In this document: positions 61,015 to 64,000 of the stretch, one piece after another
Numbering within the stretch: position 1 is the stretch's first letter
How the letters are laid out: every line of letters starts with the position of its first letter
Assembly (NCBI GenBank): GCA_019418605.1
Contig: DYBN01000009.1
Span: 14,303-78,302, forward strand
From: Sutterella sp.
Lineage (GTDB): Bacteria; Pseudomonadota; Gammaproteobacteria; Burkholderiales; Burkholderiaceae_F
DNA: 64,000 nucleotides
Direction: 5' to 3'
Position numbers and translations under genes: made by a program
The notes under the pieces: model-generated
The model's database searches: none
What the model was told of the DNA's origin: nothing
Seen by the model: the letters and a program-made list of their open reading frames with translations, nothing else

Positions 61015-62016
61015 ATGATGAAGACGCGCAAACTCGGCTGCCTGACGGTCTCTGAAATCGGCTTTGGCTGCATGGGCCTCGTGCAGAGCTACCCGCCGTT
61101 TCCGACCGAAGAGGAAGCCGTCTCGCTCATTCACAAGGCGATCGATCTGGGGGTGACGTTTTTTGACACCGCCGAGGTCTACGGGCCCTTTAAGGACGAA
61201 GAGCTTCTTGGCAAGGCAATCGCCGGGCGCCGCGACGAGGTGGTCGTTGCCACGAAGTTTGGCTTTAACCTCTCGGCAACGAAGACCGACTCGCACGGCT
61301 ACAGCCTGCAGCTCAACAGCCGCCCCGAGCACATCAGAGAAGCTCTTGAAGGGTCGCTCAAGCGCCTGGGGACGGACCACATCGACCTCTACTACCAGCA
61401 CCGCGTTGACCCGAACGTTCCGATCGAGGATGTGGCGGGCTGCATGAAGGGTCTCATCGACGAAGGCAAGATCCTTGCCTGGGGGCTTTCAGAAGCCTCC
61501 CCCGCCACGATTCGCCGCGCGCACGCCGTCTGCCCCGTGGCGGCGCTGCAAAGCGAGTACTCGCTCTGGTACCGCGACATCGAAAAGGAAATCCTGCCGC
61601 TTCTTGAAGAATTGGGGATCGGCCTTGTGCCCTTTAGCCCGCTCGGCAAAGGCGCGCTGGCGCTCAAGGCCGGACAGGAACTCAATCTCCCTGAAAAGGA
61701 TTTCCGGCGCAGCATTCCGCGCTTTTCCAAGGAAAATCTCACGGGCAACCTTGCGCTCGTTGCTCTCGTGCAGGACTTCGCCCGCCGCAAGGGCACCACG
61801 CCCGCGCGCATTGCCCTTGCCTGGCTTCTTGCACAAAAGCCTTGGATCGTGCCGATTCCGGGAACAAAGAAAGTCTCCCGGCTCGAAGAAAATGCCGGCG
61901 CCTGCGACGTGTCGTTTACGCCCGATGAGCTCGCCGAGATGCGCCGCGAAATCGACGCCGTCGTGCTCAAGGGAGACCGCTACGGCGCCTCGCAGATGAG
62001 CCTGATTGACAAATAA
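61015..62016 (+). CDS. Aldo/keto reductase (cytosolic)
   Basis: NADPH-dependent reductase of 333 residues, AKR11/13-like. The tetrad is visible: Asp and Tyr in FFDTAEVYGPF, Lys in ATKFGF, and His in YYQHRVDPNVP. The TIM barrel runs through IGFGCMGL, ALQSEYSLWYRD and LVPFSPLGKGAL to IVPIPGTKK, which binds the cofactor. ATG at 61015 (followed at once by a second ATG) is used. There is no signal peptide, unlike the related protein at 1-441. Substrate unknown. Confidence 0.93.
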   Translation: MMKTRKLGCLTVSEIGFGCMGLVQSYPPFPTEEEAVSLIHKAIDLGVTFFDTAEVYGPFKDEELLGKAIAGRRDEVVVATKFGFNLSATKTDSHGYSLQLNSRPEHIREALEGSLKRLGTDHIDLYYQHRVDPNVPIEDVAGCMKGLIDEGKILAWGLSEASPATIRRAHAVCPVAALQSEYSLWYRDIEKEILPLLEELGIGLVPFSPLGKGALALKAGQELNLPEKDFRRSIPRFSKENLTGNLALVALVQDFARRKGTTPARIALAWLLAQKPWIVPIPGTKKVSRLEENAGACDVSFTPDELAEMRREIDAVVLKGDRYGASQMSLIDK

Positions 62017-62355
62017 TCCGGCGCCTTTAAAGCCGCTCCGCCAAAAGCGCCTCGTCTCACGGAAGCGGCTTGGCGCATCACCCGGACGCTTCACAGCGTC
62101 CCTTTGTCCCGCCATCCTTCGCGCAGGTCACGGCCTGGCGCATGAAAAGCGCGTCCCACCCTTTCGTTTCACGAGAGCTTTTGAGCCTGCCTGCGGACGC
62201 ACGCACGCTTTTCCCTCAGAGGCCCTCTCTCCTTATAATCAGACGATTCGCGACGGCAGCCTGAGGCAGCGTGCTCTTTATCGCATGCCGCTCCTGCCGC
62301 TTTCTTTGCGTTTTTATCCGTCCCTCAAGCCTTTTTGCGGAGCCACCCAGAGCAG
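62017..62355. other. Intergenic region upstream of ribF
   Basis: About 340 bases without a supported gene. It contains a consensus -10 box, listed separately. Confidence 0.4.
62234..62239 (+). promoter_or_regulatory. Predicted -10 box of the ribF promoter
   Basis: Perfect TATAAT 117 bases before the ribF start. The -35 region at about 62211 (TTCCCT) is weak. Confidence 0.45.
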
Positions 62356-63300
62356 ATGCGCCACGTATTTCGCGGACTCCCCGCTTCCCATCAAAGAGTT
62401 GACTGTGCCTTGGCAATCGGCAATTTTGACGGCGTGCACCGCGGTCACCAGCAGCTGCTCAAGATGGTCTGCGAGGCGGCCCGGCAAAGGCATCTTGCAA
62501 GCGCCGTGCTCACCTTTGAGCCGCACCCGAGAGAATATTTTGGCGACGAGAGCCTTGTGCGCATCAGCACGCTGCGCGACAAGGTCAATGCCATTGTCTC
62601 CTGCGGCATAGAGCGCGTCTATATCCTTCCCTTCGATGCGGCTCTTGCGGGACTCTCTGCAAAGGACTTTGTTGAAAAAATTCTATGCGGTGGCCTTGCC
62701 TGCCGCTGGGTGACCGTTGGGGAAAACTTTCAGTTCGGCGCACGCCGCTCGGGCGACGTCAAGGCTCTTGAAACCCTGGCGGCGGCCTGCGGGGCCGAGG
62801 CCGTCTGCACGCCGCTTGTGCTCGAGGCCGACGAGCGCATCTCCAGCACGCGCGTGAGAGACGCCATGCAGGCTGGCGACCTTGCGGCTGTTGCCGCCTT
62901 GCTCGGGCGCCCCTACACCGTCACCGGGCACGTGATTCACGGCGCGCAGCTAGGGCGCACGCTGGACTTTCCGACGCTTAACATGGCCTTTACCCCGCAG
63001 GGCTCCAAGGCCGGTTGTGCGCTGCACGGCTCCTTTGCCGTGCGCATCCGCGGACTCAAGCCCGAGGGCGTTCCCTGCGGCGGCGTGGCGAGCATGGGCT
63101 ACAAGCCCACGGTAACTAACGAAAAGCGCTGGCTTCTTGAAACGCATGTCTTTGACTACGCGGGCGACGCATACGGAAAGCTGCTGCAGGTGGAGTTCGT
63201 GCAAAAGCTTCGAGACGAAAGGAAATTTGAGTCTCTGACAGCTCTAAAAGACGCCATTGCCGCTGATGCGTGCAAGGCCCGGGAGATTCTCGGGCTTTGA
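62356..63300 (+). CDS. ribF: Bifunctional riboflavin kinase/FAD synthetase
   Basis: Makes FMN from riboflavin and then FAD, 314 residues. The N-terminal FAD synthetase domain has AIGNFDGVHRGHQQLL (nucleotidyltransferase HxGH-like site) and ISSTRVRDAM. The C-terminal kinase domain has GRTLDFPTLNM and GSFAVRIRG. ATG at 62356 is chosen; a TTG at 62335 is in frame but would add seven residues. A TATAAT lies 117 bases upstream. Betaproteobacteria commonly place ribF before ileS, but here a broken region follows. Confidence 0.97.
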   Translation: MRHVFRGLPASHQRVDCALAIGNFDGVHRGHQQLLKMVCEAARQRHLASAVLTFEPHPREYFGDESLVRISTLRDKVNAIVSCGIERVYILPFDAALAGLSAKDFVEKILCGGLACRWVTVGENFQFGARRSGDVKALETLAAACGAEAVCTPLVLEADERISSTRVRDAMQAGDLAAVAALLGRPYTVTGHVIHGAQLGRTLDFPTLNMAFTPQGSKAGCALHGSFAVRIRGLKPEGVPCGGVASMGYKPTVTNEKRWLLETHVFDYAGDAYGKLLQVEFVQKLRDERKFESLTALKDAIAADACKAREILGL

Positions 63301-63313
63301 GTTGAGAGTAAAG

Positions 63314-63688
63314 TCAGATTTTCGTAGACCAGCCCTTCGCGCTGAAGCCGCTTGCGGAAGATAGACTCCGCGAGGAAGCCGTGCTTGAGATGTGGTTCAA
63401 TCTGCTCGTAGGGAATGAGGTCGTGCAGGTGCGGCAATTTAGAAGCGCCCTCAAATAGTGCGACCAGCTCAGGAAAGATTTCCGCCCAGTACTGACAGCA
63501 GGCAGGTTGCCAAATTGGCTAAACACTGTTTCGCCAATCTGATCCTCAGAGTAAACACTGCAAAACTGCCGGATGTTTTTTAAGTTTCCAACGGAAAAGC
63601 CTTTGCCGAACTTTTTTGTCAAATGGTCAGAGAGCTCTTTCAGTACAGGTCCTCGGAATTCTTGCTGCGCCCGACATGCGACCGTCAT
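63314..63688 (-). pseudogene. DUF1016/YhcG-like fragment, broken
   Basis: A remnant of a DUF1016 (YhcG-type PD-(D/E)XK) protein. KELSDHLTKKFGKGFSVGNL, NIRQFCSV and LPAVSTGRKSFLSWSHYLRA fit the N-terminal half of that family. An in-frame stop lies just upstream (about 63722), removing the usual N-terminus, and after SHYLRALL the sequence no longer resembles the family. The remaining frame (to 63314) looks shifted, because another frame there (LHDLIPYEQIEPHLKHGFL) has better codon choice. YhcG-type genes are often in defence or mobile regions. Confidence 0.6.
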
Positions 63689-64000
63689 ATCATAAATTAG
63701 TACGCGGCGAATAGAAATACCCTAGCGTTCAGCGGGTTCCGTTACGTACAGATACCACATTTCGCAGCCGCGATCACCGAGATTCATGGCCTAAACTCCT
63801 CCGCTTTCTACGTTAAGTGGCTATCTTAGTCACCTGTGTCCACCGGCCATGGCTGCAACCACTTGGAGTCGGCCAGAAACCGCAGTTCCTTGCGTCTGTT
63901 AATAGCCGCTGCAGGAGGCGCAAGAAGTCGTTGTTCATAAATCTTTTTGTCGTCTTCGGGTGATCGGCCAAGCCCTGAGCCTGTCTCTTATACACATCTC
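63689..64000. other. Unassigned sequence at the contig end
   Basis: About 310 bases with only short minus-strand frames (for example 63725-63787, 20 residues). No function recognised. The last 20 bases are adapter, so any frame read across 63980 is not genomic. Confidence 0.4.
63981..64000. other. Nextera/Tn5 transposase adapter sequence (assembly artefact)
   Basis: The bases CTGTCTCTTATACACATCT, plus a final C, equal the Tn5 mosaic-end adapter used in Nextera libraries. Reading in reverse it encodes the artefact peptide MYKRQ, well known from contaminated contigs. It is not bacterial sequence. Confidence 0.95.

Noticed and set aside
63813..63995. 60-codon minus-strand gene at the contig end
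   Set aside because: Its start lies inside the adapter (MYKRQ artefact), so the frame is not genomic.

Overview
The window is a GC-rich stretch (roughly 60% G+C by eye) from a Gram-negative bacterium, most likely a member of the Burkholderiales close to the gut genera Sutterella/Parasutterella. The main hints are a cysS / TPR / ppiA / ppiB / lpxH cluster of the kind found in Burkholderiales, a Burkholderiales-type porin, a Bug/TctC-type tricarboxylate receptor, and menaquinone genes (menB, menE) as expected of an anaerobe. The genus is an inference. No rRNA, tRNA or CRISPR array was seen. The last 20 bases read as Nextera/Tn5 adapter, so the right edge is an assembly artefact.

Layout. 0-4 kb: truncated aldo/keto reductase, SDR, LysR regulator with an operator-like dyad, and a divergent secreted hydrolase. 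4-7 kb: an IS1634-like transposase whose DDE residues look lost, with a decayed partial copy of the neighbouring prolyl-tRNA editing gene on its far side. 7-18 kb: queC (+), then a long minus-strand run: coiled-coil protein, U32 protein (rlhA), ankyrin lipoprotein, tatD, acyl-CoA ligase, lpxH, ppiB, ppiA, TPR protein. 18-27 kb: plus-strand housekeeping genes cysS, an AlkA-like glycosylase, accA, tilS, rnhB, a porin and fused ispDF. AccA and TilS carry unusual Ala/Lys-rich tails facing each other across the gene junction.

27-36 kb: phosphopantetheinyl transferase, dCMP deaminase, a hipBA-type pair whose HipA lacks kinase residues, thiC with a TPP riboswitch, an M20 amidohydrolase, and two translationally coupled paralogous lipoproteins. 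36.4-43.4 kb: a complete type I Wadjet anti-plasmid system, jetABCD. 43.4-46.6 kb: an AT-richer accessory island with a multi-pass acyltransferase carrying a 9-base C tract in its 5' coding end (likely phase-variable), a DUF4143 ATPase, three 23-bp tandem repeats, and a near-identical 28-bp element in inverted orientation at each end. This island is the best candidate here for something undescribed.

46.7-64 kb: DJ-1 family protein, alanine racemase, a UvrA2-like ATPase, AraC and TetR regulators, a TctC-type receptor, menB-menE, an RsmB-type methyltransferase, purN, a Tat-exported DUF362 protein, a second aldo/keto reductase, ribF and a broken DUF1016 fragment.

Functional themes are tRNA and rRNA maintenance (queC, tilS, cysS, prolyl-tRNA editing, rlhA, rsmB), envelope biogenesis (lpxH, porin, ppiA, lipoproteins, acyltransferase), cofactors (thiC, ribF, ispDF, menBE) and genome defence or mobility (Wadjet, hipBA, transposase).
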